From assembly GCA_050260355.1 (NCBI GenBank), contig JBLNBZ010000143.1:1-64000 (forward strand): a stretch of 64,000 nt of DNA. The letters are read 5' to 3'. Below the pieces are notes generated by a model that was not told where the DNA came from, searched no databases, and saw only the letters and a list, made by a program, of their open reading frames with translations. Below, piece after piece: positions 17,810 through 28,786 of the stretch; within the stretch, counting starts at the first letter, position 1, and the number at the start of each line of letters is the position of its first letter. Source of the DNA: CADEFX01 sp050260355 (GTDB taxonomy: Bacteria > Pseudomonadota > Alphaproteobacteria > Rhizobiales > Hyphomicrobiaceae). A program made the position numbers and the translations under genes.

Positions 17810-17994
17810 GTCGAAATTGCTTCCGGCCTCAGAGACGATCTTCGGCTCCTGCGTGGCCTTGTGCAGGGAGCTAAACCATTCACCTCCGCTGCCGACAGAC
17901 GATGAGGTTATCAGGCGGGTTGGATTAATCGCAGAGGAGGTGAAAGAGACGAGAGGGTAGAGGTCTCATTGCTCGGGAACGGTCGCGACGGCCT

Positions 17995-18957
17995 CTACAG
18001 CGTCCTGCCGATATCCAGAAACCGGTCGCGCCGCTGCTGGCGGATCTCATCCGGGCTCATGCCGTCGAACTGGCCAAGCGCGTTGCGGACGGCATCTCCT
18101 GTGCGGCGGATGGCGCCTTCCGGATCGCGATGGGCTCCGCCCACGGGCTCGGCCACGATCTCGTCGATGACGCCGAGCTCGAGCAGGTGCTGGGCCGTGA
18201 TGCGCATGTTGTTGGCGGCATCCTCGGCGCGTGCTGCATCGCGCCACAGGATCGAGGCCGCGGCTTCCGGCGAGGCGACGGTATAGATCGCGTGCTCCAG
18301 CATCAGGATGCGGTTGGCCGTGGCAATGGCCACTGCGCCTCCCGAGCCGCCCTCGCCGATCACCACGGTCACGATCGGAACGCCGAGGGCGAGGCAGCAG
18401 TCCGTGGAGCGTGCAATGGCCTCGGCCTGGCCACGCTCCTCCGCGCCGACACCGGGATAGGCGCCGGCAGTGTCGACGAGCGTGATCACGGGCAGACCGA
18501 AGCGGTCGGCCAGCTCCATCAGCCGGACGGCCTTGCGGTATCCTTCAGGGCGCGCCATGCCGAAGTTGTGCTTGATGCGGCTTTCGGTGTCGTGCCCTTT
18601 CTCGTGGCCCATCACGACCACGGAGCGGCCGCGAAACCTGCCGAGACCTCCGGTGATCGCCGCATCCTCCGCGAAGTAGCGGTCGCCGGCGAGCGGGGTG
18701 AAATCCTCGATGAGCTGGCCGACGTAGTCGAGGCAATGAGGGCGCTCGGGATGGCGCGCGACCTGCGTCTTCTGCCAGGGCGTCAGGCTGGCGTAGGTCT
18801 CCACCAGCAACTGCTGCGCCTTCTGCTCGAGCTTGCCGATCTCGTCGGTGATCGAGACGTTGCCGTCGTCGGTCGCGAGCGAGCGCAGCTCGGCAACCTT
18901 GCTCTCGAGCTCGGCGATCGGCTTCTCGAATTCGATATAGGTGCGAACCGACATCAT
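17995..18957 (-). CDS. accA: Acetyl-CoA carboxylase carboxyltransferase subunit alpha
   Basis: Alpha subunit of the carboxyltransferase that, with AccD, transfers carboxyl from biotin to acetyl-CoA to make malonyl-CoA for fatty acid synthesis. The 320-residue length fits. Landmarks: the N-terminal [67 protein letters not shown] (the oxyanion region of the crotonase fold); and [23 protein letters not shown] 18957 or the adjacent ATG 18954 may be used. It lies 116 bases downstream of xerD on the same strand; as I recall, this adjacency is conserved in Rhizobiales. Confidence 0.97.
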   Translation of the reverse strand: MMSVRTYIEFEKPIAELESKVAELRSLATDDGNVSITDEIGKLEQKAQQLLVETYASLTPWQKTQVARHPERPHCLDYVGQLIEDFTPLAGDRYFAEDAAITGGLGRFRGRSVVVMGHEKGHDTESRIKHNFGMARPEGYRKAVRLMELADRFGLPVITLVDTAGAYPGVGAEERGQAEAIARSTDCCLALGVPIVTVVIGEGGSGGAVAIATANRILMLEHAIYTVASPEAAASILWRDAARAEDAANNMRITAQHLLELGVIDEIVAEPVGGAHRDPEGAIRRTGDAVRNALGQFDGMSPDEIRQQRRDRFLDIGRTL

Positions 18958-19073
18958 GATCCTGCGAACGGGCGGCGCCCTGGGAGGCGCCGCCCGTGGT
19001 TAATGGCGCGGACATGCCCTGCCGGCGGCATGAAAGTCAAGCGCAGGCGGCCAACGTGCTTGACGACCAAGGC

Positions 19074-20045
19074 TCAAGCCTTGGACCCGAGCCGGGCTTT
19101 CGCCAGCGGATGGTGCTCATGCACCAGCTTTTTCAGGCGCTCCTCGAGCACGTGCGTATAGATCTGCGTCGTCGAGATGTCGGCGTGTCCGAGCAGCTGC
19201 TGCACGGCTCTGAGGTCGGCGCCCCGGTCCAGGAGATGGCTGGCGAAGGCGTGCCGCAGGACGTGCGGGCTGACACGCTCCGGATCGAGCCCGGCCTCGA
19301 GCGCCAGTTCCTTGAGCTCCTGCGCGAGCCGCTGCCGCGTCAGGTGGCCCTCCACGCTCTTGGACGGGAACATCCACTTGGTCTTCAACATCGGGGCAAT
19401 GTCGGACTCTTCCTCGCTGCCGACGCCGAGATAGCGCTCCAGCGCCGCTTTGGCTTCGGCGTTGAGGGGCACCAGGCGCTGGCGTCCGCCCTTGCCCGTG
19501 ATGGTCATGACGCGGGCGTCGTTCTGCAGCACGCGGCGCGGCAGCGACACGAGCTCGGTGACGCGCATGCCGGTCGCGTAGAGCACCTCGAGCAGCGCAT
19601 GCAGCCGCAAGGCTCGGAAGCGGTCGCGGCCCGTGGTCGTCTGCGTGCGCTTGCGCGCGGTCTCGAGCAGGCGCTCCACGTCGGCGACCGAAAGAGTCTT
19701 GGGCAGCGCGCGCTCCTGCTTCGGTCCGGCGATGCCGATCGTAGGGTCTTCCGCAATCGCGCCTTCGTTAACGAGAAAGCGGAAAAGCTGGCGCAGCGTC
19801 GAGAGCCGGCGTGCGCGCGACGACGCGGCAAGGCCCGAGCGCGCTGCGCTGCGCATATAGGCGGTAATGTCGTCGGGCTTCGCGTGCGCGAGCGTCCGGT
19901 TCCGCTCGGCGAGAAACGAGGCGAACAGGTCGAGGTCGCGGCGGTAGGCGTCGAGCGTGTTCCTGGCGGCGCCGCGCTCGGCCGCCAGCATCTCTAGGAA
20001 GCTCTCGATAAGGCTGGGCGACGATGTTTGCTCTGGTTGTGTCAA
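19074..20045 (-). CDS. xerD: Site-specific tyrosine recombinase XerD
   Basis: A 323-residue tyrosine recombinase that with XerC resolves chromosome dimers at dif during division. The N-terminal core-binding domain (LIESFLEMLAAERGAARNTL) is followed by the catalytic domain with all expected residues: Arg161 (YATGMRVTEL), Lys185 (TGKGGRQR), His261 and Arg264 (HVLRHAFASH), His287 (LGHADISTTQ) and nucleophile Tyr296. The frame remains open far upstream, but homology begins near the TTG at 20045, eight bases after the stop of the upstream gene, which suggests coupled translation. It is housekeeping XerD rather than an element integrase: it sits in a conserved block and no element surrounds it. Confidence 0.93.
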   Translation of the reverse strand: MTQPEQTSSPSLIESFLEMLAAERGAARNTLDAYRRDLDLFASFLAERNRTLAHAKPDDITAYMRSAARSGLAASSRARRLSTLRQLFRFLVNEGAIAEDPTIGIAGPKQERALPKTLSVADVERLLETARKRTQTTTGRDRFRALRLHALLEVLYATGMRVTELVSLPRRVLQNDARVMTITGKGGRQRLVPLNAEAKAALERYLGVGSEEESDIAPMLKTKWMFPSKSVEGHLTRQRLAQELKELALEAGLDPERVSPHVLRHAFASHLLDRGADLRAVQQLLGHADISTTQIYTHVLEERLKKLVHEHHPLAKARLGSKA

Positions 20046-20053
20046 CGTCCAGC

Positions 20054-21814
20054 CTAATGGCTCGCCGCGCGCGGCCAGGACGCGAACAGCGCCTCGAAGC
20101 CGAGGCGGCGGGCTTCGCGGTCGAGTCCGACGCGCTTCAGCGCCCTGATCGAATCGCCGAGCGCGATCATGTGGGCTCCCTCCGCGCCATCCGGCCCGAG
20201 CGTGCGCATGGCCAGCAGCGCAGATCGCCCGACCTCCTTCTTCCTGGCCGCATCCTGGAGCTGCGACAGCACCCCGGTCTCGGGCAGGTGTCCTTTGGCG
20301 GGCTGGGGCGTGCGGTTGGCGGCGTCCCACAGGTCGATCGGCACCTGGAAGTCGAGCGCATCGAGCACGGTCGCCAGACGTTGCAGAAACTCACCCGACA
20401 GCCGTCCCCGCCGCGCCAGCTCCGCGATCTCCTCCAGATCGGCGCCGCGCTCTCCGCGCGGGCCTGGATCGGCGATGTCGGCGAGCGCCATCCAATGGCG
20501 CAAGCGGCCAACCTCGGCCCAACGCCGCGCCTGGCCGCCGCGCCCGGCAGCGAGCGAGGTCTCGACCGCGGTCTCGGCGAACCACGCAAGGTCCGGCGTG
20601 GCTGGAATCTCCTCGAGACTGCGGCCGATGGCCTCTGCGACCGGCACATGCAAACCCTCGCGGCGGGCGTCGCCGAGAAGATCGCGGAATAGCCGCGCCT
20701 TCGCAGCCGGCGCTCGCTCGCGCTCAGCCGCATTGAAGAGCTGCGCGCGCCGCAGCTCGCGCGCCGCGTGGGAGTGCGGCTGATCGGCGGGCTGCCCTGC
20801 ATCGGAGGCGGCTCCGCGATAGGCGTCGGCGAGTGCGCCGCCGCCGATCACGTCGAGTCGGGCGGCCGCCTCTGCTGCTGCAACTCTGGTGGCCGGATTG
20901 GCGCTCTCCTCACGGGCGAGCGCGGCGAGCAGAGCCGGCTCCGCCTTCTCCAAAAGGCTTCGCATGTCTCCGCCGCCGGCTCCAGCGAGCTGCAAGAATC
21001 GGTAGTCGAGCACCGATACGCGCCTCGGGACCTCGAACGTCGGCTTGGCTCCGGCGGCGAGGGCATCCAGCGTCGCCAGCCCGAGCGAGGGGCCGGCTTG
21101 GCGCTCGCGCAGCAGATCGGCTGCCAAGCCCGCGGCTGCCTGGTTGCCTTCCGCAGCCGCGCAGTAGCCCGAGATCAGCAGTGCCTCGGTGGCGATCGGC
21201 TTGGGCAGCTCGTTCACCTTCGCCACGACACCGCGGATCGCCGCGCAGCCGCGATCGCGATCGTTCAAGCCGATGCGGATTCTCGCCTCCAGCGCGCCGA
21301 GCAGTGGGCCGGCGTTGCCGCTTGTCTTGCCGAGCACCTGGCCCAGCTCCGCAAGCAGGCCGGCGCGATACATCGCCTCGATCCTGAGCGCGGCGAAATG
21401 GCTCTCGGCCTGACCGCCACCCGGTGGCCCGGAGGTCGACGTCCATAACCGCCGCCAAAGGTCATGCAGGGCTCGCGAGCGCGGCAGCGACTCGAGGCGA
21501 GCGACCTGCTCCTCGATGGTCGGCAGGTCGAGCCCCTGCCAAAGCTCCATCGGCAAGCCGGAACCGTCGTTGGCGAGCACGGGTGGCAGATCGCCGCGCT
21601 CCATCGAGACGGAGCCGGCGTCCAATGGTGCAAGCTGGCCGCGATCGAGATTCACGGGCGGCTGCTGGGGCAAGGCGCGTTCGCGCGTGCTGCTGGCGCG
21701 CTCGCGGGTGTCCTTCTGCTTAAAGGGATTCCACGCATCCTCCGCGTGCAAGCCTGTCGTTGCCGAGGCGACGGCGGCCAGTACGAGCAGGATTGTGGGG
21801 CGTGTGCCGACCAT
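20054..21814 (-). CDS. Secreted alpha-helical repeat-like protein, function unknown
   Basis: A 586-residue protein with a signal peptide (MVGTRPTILLVLAAVASATT, cleavage near GLHAEDAW). A Pro/Arg/Gln-rich linker follows, then about 480 residues of Ala/Leu-rich amphipathic helices that look like a TPR- or alpha-solenoid-type array, for example RIEAMYRAGLLAELGQVLGK and ALRDLP-like turns between helices. No catalytic motif is seen. As I recall, an uncharacterised protein of this kind recurs in Rhizobiales between xerD and aroK. It starts three bases after a 48-residue membrane protein gene and ends eight bases before xerD, so the three form a tight operon. Likely periplasmic scaffold; the link to chromosome segregation or shikimate genes may be positional only. 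Confidence 0.8.
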   Translation of the reverse strand: MVGTRPTILLVLAAVASATTGLHAEDAWNPFKQKDTRERASSTRERALPQQPPVNLDRGQLAPLDAGSVSMERGDLPPVLANDGSGLPMELWQGLDLPTIEEQVARLESLPRSRALHDLWRRLWTSTSGPPGGGQAESHFAALRIEAMYRAGLLAELGQVLGKTSGNAGPLLGALEARIRIGLNDRDRGCAAIRGVVAKVNELPKPIATEALLISGYCAAAEGNQAAAGLAADLLRERQAGPSLGLATLDALAAGAKPTFEVPRRVSVLDYRFLQLAGAGGGDMRSLLEKAEPALLAALAREESANPATRVAAAEAAARLDVIGGGALADAYRGAASDAGQPADQPHSHAARELRRAQLFNAAERERAPAAKARLFRDLLGDARREGLHVPVAEAIGRSLEEIPATPDLAWFAETAVETSLAAGRGGQARRWAEVGRLRHWMALADIADPGPRGERGADLEEIAELARRGRLSGEFLQRLATVLDALDFQVPIDLWDAANRTPQPAKGHLPETGVLSQLQDAARKKEVGRSALLAMRTLGPDGAEGAHMIALGDSIRALKRVGLDREARRLGFEALFASWPRAASH

Positions 21815-21817
21815 CTG

Positions 21818-21964
21818 CTATTGCCGGCGGATCTTTACGCCCGGGACCACGTGGTTGACCTCCTTGGATTCCGGCTCGAAGAACTCGGCCAGCACGTAGA
21901 GCCCGCCGGTGATGACGGCGGCGATGAGGCCTACAACGAACAGGAACCGGAACAGGCTCGGCAT
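21818..21964 (-). CDS. Conserved 48-residue single-span membrane protein
   Basis: A short gene starting MPSLFRFLFVVGLIAAVITG, with one transmembrane helix at about residues 5-27. A periplasmic tail follows (LAEFFEPESKEVNHVVPGVK). The FRFLFVVG start and FEP...V...P tail match a tiny protein that I recall as widespread beside aroK in Rhizobiales, often mis-annotated as a histidine kinase fragment. AGG lies nine bases before the ATG. The stop is three bases before the start of the secreted helical protein, so it leads that operon. It is divergent from aroK; the 209 bases between must carry both promoters. Confidence 0.8.
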   Translation of the reverse strand: MPSLFRFLFVVGLIAAVITGGLYVLAEFFEPESKEVNHVVPGVKIRRQ

Positions 21965-22173
21965 TCGGGTACCTGCGGCGTTTAATGTTAACCTCTTAAG
22001 CTGGCATCATGTACGACTGCGGTACCGACCTGCCAAGGCCGCATGAGGACGTGATTCGTGCTTCCTGTGGGCACATCTATCAATCAATTGAGGCGATAAG
22101 GAATTTGCCCTTCGCTGATGGCCGATTTATGCAGGCGGGCGCACGGCGAGCCCTAGGGCAGCATTGGAGCAGC

Positions 22174-22785
22174 ATGATTCGGTTCGGCTGGGGCAAACAC
22201 AGACACGGCGGCGATGCCGCCAAGGCGGCAGAGATCCGCCAGGCATTGGCTGGCCGCTCGGTCGTATTGGTCGGCCTGATGGGCTGCGGCAAGTCATCGG
22301 TTGGACGGCGGCTCGCCGCCAGACTCGAGCTGCCGTTCATCGACGCCGACGATGAGATCGAGCGAGCGGCGGGCAAATCGATCCCCGATATTTTCGCCGA
22401 GCACGGCGAGGCCTATTTCCGCGACGGCGAACGCCGCGTGATCCAGCGTCTGCTCGCGGGCGGATCAATCGTGCTGGCGACCGGCGGTGGCGCATACATG
22501 AATGCCGAGACGCGCGAGGCCATCCGCGCAGCCGCCATATCGATCTGGCTGAGGGCGGAGCTTCCCGTGCTCTTGCGACGCGTAGCCAAGCGGAACAATC
22601 GACCCCTGCTCCAGAACAAGGATCCCGACGCCGTCATGCGGCAGCTGATCGAGGCGCGCTATCCCATCTATGCGCAGGCCGACATCACCGTCGACAGCCG
22701 CGATGTAGCCCACGACGTCATCGTCGACGAGGTTATGGAAGCCCTTGCGCGCTCCCCGGCCCTGGCGAAGGCGGCAGAGGCCTGA
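22174..22785 (+). CDS. aroK: Shikimate kinase
   Basis: Phosphorylates shikimate with ATP, fifth step of the shikimate pathway. The 203-residue protein has the P-loop GLMGCGKSSVGRRLA at 34-48, the shikimate-binding DADDEIE at 57-63, FRDGERR at 82-88, ATGGGAY at 102-108, and the lid-region sequence RNNRPLLQNKDPD. An N-terminal extension of about 25 residues before RSVVLVGLMGCG is common in alphaproteobacteria. ATG 22174 with GGAG six bases upstream is chosen; a longer frame from 22009 has no support. aroB follows after 17 bases, so the two form an operon. Confidence 0.96.
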   Translation: MIRFGWGKHRHGGDAAKAAEIRQALAGRSVVLVGLMGCGKSSVGRRLAARLELPFIDADDEIERAAGKSIPDIFAEHGEAYFRDGERRVIQRLLAGGSIVLATGGGAYMNAETREAIRAAAISIWLRAELPVLLRRVAKRNNRPLLQNKDPDAVMRQLIEARYPIYAQADITVDSRDVAHDVIVDEVMEALARSPALAKAAEA

Positions 22786-22802
22786 TAGGCAATGTCGAGA
22801 GG

Positions 22803-23981
22803 ATGGTGAAGTTCGCCGTGTCCGATGCATCGAAGCTGACAACGCCTGGAGAGCCTCCGGTTGTGCCGCGCCAAGTTGGCGTCTCCCTCGGCATGCGCTC
22901 TTACGACGTGCTGATCGGCTCGAGCCTGTTGTCGCGCGCGGGCGCGCTCATTGCAGAGCGGTTTCCCCGCGCGCGTTGCGGCATCGTCACCGACGAGAAC
23001 GTGGCCTCACATCATTTGTCCGCGCTGGAAGCGAGCCTTGGCAACACAGGCGGATTGCTGGGAGTGGTCGTGCTGAAGCCCGGCGAGGCGACCAAGAGCT
23101 TCACCGAGCTCGCATCGTTGTCCGAGCGTCTGCTCGAGCTGGGCCTCGAGCGCGGTGATCTGGTCATCGCCTTGGGCGGTGGCGTGATCGGCGATCTCGC
23201 CGGCTTTGCCGCAAGCATTCTGCGCCGCGGCGTGCGCTTCGTGCAGATCCCGACTTCGCTCCTAGCGCAGGTGGACAGCTCCGTCGGCGGCAAGACCGGA
23301 ATCAACACGCCGCAGGGCAAGAACCTGATCGGCGCCTTTCATCAGCCGTCGCTGGTGCTGGCCGACACGGACGCGCTGTCGACGCTGCCGGCACGCGAGA
23401 TGCGCGCGGGCTACGCCGAGGTCGTCAAGTACGGTCTGCTCGGCGATGCGGCGTTCTTCGACTGGCTCGGGCAGCGTTGGCGGGGCGTGTTCGGCAACGA
23501 TCCGTCGGTCTTGACCGGCGCCATCGAGACATGCGTGAAAGCCAAGGCTCAGATCGTCGCTCGCGACGAGACCGAGACGGGCGACCGCATGCTTCTCAAT
23601 CTCGGGCATACCTTCGGCCACGCGCTCGAGGCCTGGGCCGGCTTCTCCTCGCGCCTGTTGCACGGCGAGGCGATCTCCATCGGCATGGCGCAAGCCTTCC
23701 GCTACTCGCAGAGCCGGAGCCTTTGCCCGCCGGGCACCGCCGAGCAGGTCGAGGCGCACTTGCGCGCGATCGGCCTGCCGACGCGGATCGCGCACATTCC
23801 GGGCCCCGGCCGGCCGGACGCCGCCGCCCTGCTCGCGCTGATCGGGCAGGACAAGAAAGTGCGGCTCGGCAAGCTGACGTTCATCCTCGTACGCGGCATC
23901 GGCCAGGCCTTCGTGGCCCGCGACGTGGATCCGGCCTCGATCCGGGATTTCCTCGAGCGGGAGATCGCGCTGGCGGCGTAA
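22803..23981 (+). CDS. aroB: 3-dehydroquinate synthase
   Basis: NAD- and metal-dependent enzyme converting DAHP to 3-dehydroquinate. The 392-residue protein shows the NAD-binding GGGVIGDLAGFAAS, PTSLLAQVDSSVGGKTGIN, KNLIGAFHQP, the metal-site glutamate in GYAEVVKYG, the metal-site histidine in GHTFGHALEAW, and LLHGEAISIGMAQ. GAGAGG lies immediately upstream of the ATG. Length and motifs are complete. It is translated as the second gene after aroK. Confidence 0.97.
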   Translation: MVKFAVSDASKLTTPGEPPVVPRQVGVSLGMRSYDVLIGSSLLSRAGALIAERFPRARCGIVTDENVASHHLSALEASLGNTGGLLGVVVLKPGEATKSFTELASLSERLLELGLERGDLVIALGGGVIGDLAGFAASILRRGVRFVQIPTSLLAQVDSSVGGKTGINTPQGKNLIGAFHQPSLVLADTDALSTLPAREMRAGYAEVVKYGLLGDAAFFDWLGQRWRGVFGNDPSVLTGAIETCVKAKAQIVARDETETGDRMLLNLGHTFGHALEAWAGFSSRLLHGEAISIGMAQAFRYSQSRSLCPPGTAEQVEAHLRAIGLPTRIAHIPGPGRPDAAALLALIGQDKKVRLGKLTFILVRGIGQAFVARDVDPASIRDFLEREIALAA

Positions 23982-24193
23982 CCGCCACCGAGCGAGACGT
24001 CGAAATCGGCTTGGTCCGTGCCGCGATTGCGGCCTCTCCCAGCGGCGCTGAAGCTCGGCTTCGTGGCGATAGATCGGATTTGAGCCGAAAGCGCACGGCC
24101 TTTATCGAAAATTAGAGGCTTCGTGGGCGCCAAGGTTAACCCGCGCATGTCACGCTTCCTCCAACAGCCCGCAAAAGGGCGTGGAGGGGCGTC

Positions 24194-24334
24194 ATGGCAC
24201 GGAATGTCATCTTTGCAGCGTTGGCCTGTACCGTCGCGGTATGCGCGTTGGCTGGACCGGCGAGGAAGCACGGAGACGGGGGCGTCCGCTTCTACCCCGT
24301 GGTTCGCCTCCACGCGATCGGCCGCGTCATCTGA
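24194..24334 (+). CDS. Candidate 46-residue exported peptide
   Basis: An ATG-started frame with a very good ribosome binding site (TGGAGGGG, seven bases upstream). It begins MARNVIFAALACTVAVCALA, a typical short signal sequence with cleavage expected near AGPA. A mature part of about 26 residues follows, rich in basic and aromatic residues (FYPVVRLHAIGRVI). It lies in the 372-base gap between aroB and the convergent P450 gene; the rest of that gap (23982-24193) holds nothing I can identify. The combination of signal-like start and strong ribosome binding site argues for translation; no family is recognised. Confidence 0.45.
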   Translation: MARNVIFAALACTVAVCALAGPARKHGDGGVRFYPVVRLHAIGRVI

Positions 24335-24353
24335 CGCCGAGGAGCTTGCTCAC

Positions 24354-25565
24354 TCACGCACGCCCGGCTGTCACGGGCAGGCTGGCAATGGCTCGCAGTC
24401 CTGCCCGCTCCCGCCATTTGATCTCGGACTCGGGAACGGCAAGCTCGAGCTTCGGCCAGCGTTTGAGCAGGGCTTCCAAGGCACACTTTCCCTCGATCCG
24501 CGCAAGCTGGTGACCCAGGCAGAAATGGATACCGGTTCCGAACGCCAGGTGCCGGTTGGGCCGCCGCTCGAGATCGAGATGCTCGGGATGCTCGTTCGCC
24601 TCCGGGTCCATGTTGGCGGCCGCCAGCATGACCATGATCCGGTCGCCCCGTTTCAGCCGCACGCCATCGAGCTCGATGTCACGCCGCACGAACCGCGGCT
24701 TCGTGAACTGCACCGGTGAGATGAAGCGCAGGAACTCCTCGATGGCGAGGTTGGCTCGGCTCCAGTCCGCCTCGAGCCAGTCACGCAGGCTCGGATTGCG
24801 CAGCAGCTCGTAGACGGACCCGCTGATGAGATGGGTCGTGGTCTCGCTGCCCGCGCCGAGCAGGAGAAAGACCATAGAGACCATCTCGTCGCTGCTGATG
24901 CGCCCGCCCTCCTTCTCGACCCTGACCAGCTCCGCGATCAGGCCTTCGCCGCCGTGCTTGCGCGCGGCATCGAGCCGCTCCCTGAGATAGCGCCGCATGG
25001 AGATCATGGCGGGGATCAGACCAAAGAAGCCGAAGACGCCGGTGAGGCGCGTGAAGCTGTTGGTCCATGCAATGAATCTCGGCCGGTCGGCCGAGGGCAG
25101 GCCGAGCAGCTCGCAAATGACCGACAGCGGCAGCCTGCGCGCATAGCGCTCGACGAGGTCGGCAGTGCCTTCCTGCGCAAACAGTTCGCTCGCGAGCTCG
25201 TCCGCCATCGCCAGGATGCGCGGCTCCATCTCGATAACCGCCCGGCGGCGGAATGCCTCGTCGACGATGGATCTGAGCCTGGTGTGGTCCGGCTCATCCA
25301 TGGTCAGCATGTTCTTTGCGAGCACCCGGATCAACCCGGGCATCCACCAGCGGAGGCCGGCGACGTCGCCACCGTTCTTGCGCAGCGTGAAGGTCTGGCT
25401 GTCCTTGAGGACGCGGCCGGCGAGCTCCTGCGTCGTCGTGATCCAGACCCGACCGACGATCGGAAAGCGCACGTCGATGACGGGGCCGGCAGCCCGCAGC
25501 TTGGCGATTCCGGCCGCCGGATTGCGGAAATACTCCTGACTGCTGAAATCGGCAGATTGTGTCAT
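24354..25565 (-). CDS. Cytochrome P450
   Basis: A 403-residue soluble bacterial class I P450. The oxygen-activating I-helix is LGAGSETT (236-243), the K-helix ExxR is Glu277-Arg280 in EEFLR, and the haem ligand is Cys349 in AFGTGIHFCLGHQLAR. MDEPDHTRLRS near residue 89 is the conserved C-helix region. The acid-alcohol pair usually seen as Asp/Glu-Thr is present as Glu241-Thr242. Such enzymes need a ferredoxin and reductase; none is adjacent. Substrate unknown. GAGGAGC precedes the ATG. It stands alone between convergent aroB and lepA. Confidence 0.95.
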   Translation of the reverse strand: MTQSADFSSQEYFRNPAAGIAKLRAAGPVIDVRFPIVGRVWITTTQELAGRVLKDSQTFTLRKNGGDVAGLRWWMPGLIRVLAKNMLTMDEPDHTRLRSIVDEAFRRRAVIEMEPRILAMADELASELFAQEGTADLVERYARRLPLSVICELLGLPSADRPRFIAWTNSFTRLTGVFGFFGLIPAMISMRRYLRERLDAARKHGGEGLIAELVRVEKEGGRISSDEMVSMVFLLLGAGSETTTHLISGSVYELLRNPSLRDWLEADWSRANLAIEEFLRFISPVQFTKPRFVRRDIELDGVRLKRGDRIMVMLAAANMDPEANEHPEHLDLERRPNRHLAFGTGIHFCLGHQLARIEGKCALEALLKRWPKLELAVPESEIKWRERAGLRAIASLPVTAGRA

Positions 25566-25648
25566 GACAGCTCCTCGTGCCGCACCTCTCGTCGAGACGA
25601 ACCGAAACGCAACGAGGAGCTATTGTGTTCGCCGGCTCGCCGAAAGGC

Positions 25649-27451
<1,803 letters not shown>

Positions 27452-27559
27452 GCGCGGCTAGATAGCACCCACAGCCTCGCGGCAAAAGGGCGGCGGCCTT
27501 CTCGCGCTCGATTCCCGCATCGGCCGCGGGCTTTCCCCCAATTCGGTGAGGATCGAGCC

Positions 27560-28786
27560 CTAGAGATTGCGTGCGGCGCGCAGGCGCTCGATCAGCTCCA
27601 CTGTCGGATAGGAGTCCGCCGGCAGGCCGAGCTTCATCTGGGCCGCCTTTACGGCCGCGCGCGTGACCGCGCCGAGCTTGCCGTCCGCTTCGCCTTCCTT
27701 GAGGCCGAGCCGGATCAGCAGTTGCTGCAGCTCCTTGATCTGCTCGCCGCTCAAGGCGCTGACCGGCCCTCTGCCCCGGCTCATGGGGGGCGCGCCGGCA
27801 ATCCGGTTGGCAAGGTAGGCGGCCGTCGTCGCATAGTTGAGCGACTGGTTCCACTTCAGATAGACCTGAAAGTTGGGGTAGGCCAGGAACGCAGGCCCGT
27901 TGCGGCCCATGAGCAGCAGCAGGGAGGCGGGCAGCTCGTCGCGCGCAATCGGGGAGCCGTCAGGCCGCGTGATGCCGAGCTTCGCCCAGTGCGAGCGCGG
28001 ATGCTGGATGGAGAGATCGGCCTGGCCCCAGTCGAGATTTGAAAGAACGCGAACCTCCTCGAGCCAGGGCTGGTCCCGCTGCCACCCGAGGCCCGCGAGG
28101 AAGTTGGCGCTCGAGCCGATGACGTCGGCCGCGCTTTTCATGAGATTGCGCTTGCCGTCGCCGTCATAATCGATCGCATACTTGAGGTAATGGCCCGGCA
28201 GGAACTGGGTCTGTCCAAGCTCGCCCGCCCAAGAGCCGATCATCTCGCCGGGTGTCAGGTCCCCCCTGTCGATGATGCGCAACGCATCCATCAGCTCGCC
28301 GCGGAACATATCGGATCGCCGGCAGTCGTAGGCGAGGGTCGCCAGCGACCGCAGGACCGGCAGGTTGCCCATGCCGACCCCGAAATCGCTTTCCAGAGCC
28401 CAGAAGGCAGCGATCACCGGCGCCGGAACGCCGAACTCCCTTTCCGCTCGGTCGAAGATGGCCCTATGCTTGGCGATCTGCTGCCGGCCGCTCTGCAGTC
28501 GATTCTGTGTCGCCAGCTTCTGCGAGAAATCCAGGAAGCTCTGCGCAAAGAAACTTTGGCGGCGGTCCCGTGCGACGACGCCGGGATCGAATGTCATGCC
28601 ATCGAGCGCCGTCGCGATGGCCCGGCGGGAAATTCCCTCCGCGGCGGCATCCTGCTTGAACTTCTCGAGCCAGCGCTCGAAGCTGCCCGTGTTCTGGCAT
28701 GGAGCGGCGGCCGAGCTGGGCTCGGGGAGCAACGCCAGCACCATGAGTGCCACGCACATAGAGACTGCAAACAACCTGCGCTGCAT
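27560..28786 (-). CDS. Lytic murein transglycosylase, MltB type, with PG-binding domain
   Basis: A 408-residue periplasmic enzyme that cleaves the MurNAc-GlcNAc bond of peptidoglycan to give 1,6-anhydro ends. The signal peptide (MQRRLFAVSMCVALMVLALL) ends near SSAAAP. The SLT_2/MltB-like catalytic domain has Glu132 in FWALESDFG, followed by YDCRRSDMFRGELMDALRI, WAGELGQTQFLP and YAIDYDGDGKRNLM. The C-terminal 60 residues are a peptidoglycan-binding domain 1 (IKELQQLLIRLGLKEGEADG then TRAAVKAAQMKLGLPAD). The ATG at 28786 is favoured by the signal peptide, although the frame is open upstream. Confidence 0.95.
   Translation of the reverse strand: MQRRLFAVSMCVALMVLALLPEPSSAAAPCQNTGSFERWLEKFKQDAAAEGISRRAIATALDGMTFDPGVVARDRRQSFFAQSFLDFSQKLATQNRLQSGRQQIAKHRAIFDRAEREFGVPAPVIAAFWALESDFGVGMGNLPVLRSLATLAYDCRRSDMFRGELMDALRIIDRGDLTPGEMIGSWAGELGQTQFLPGHYLKYAIDYDGDGKRNLMKSAADVIGSSANFLAGLGWQRDQPWLEEVRVLSNLDWGQADLSIQHPRSHWAKLGITRPDGSPIARDELPASLLLLMGRNGPAFLAYPNFQVYLKWNQSLNYATTAAYLANRIAGAPPMSRGRGPVSALSGEQIKELQQLLIRLGLKEGEADGKLGAVTRAAVKAAQMKLGLPADSYPTVELIERLRAARNL

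Noticed and set aside
19074..20045. Integrase of a mobile element
   Set aside because: The recombinase has XerD features, sits in a conserved housekeeping operon and has no att repeats or cargo around it.
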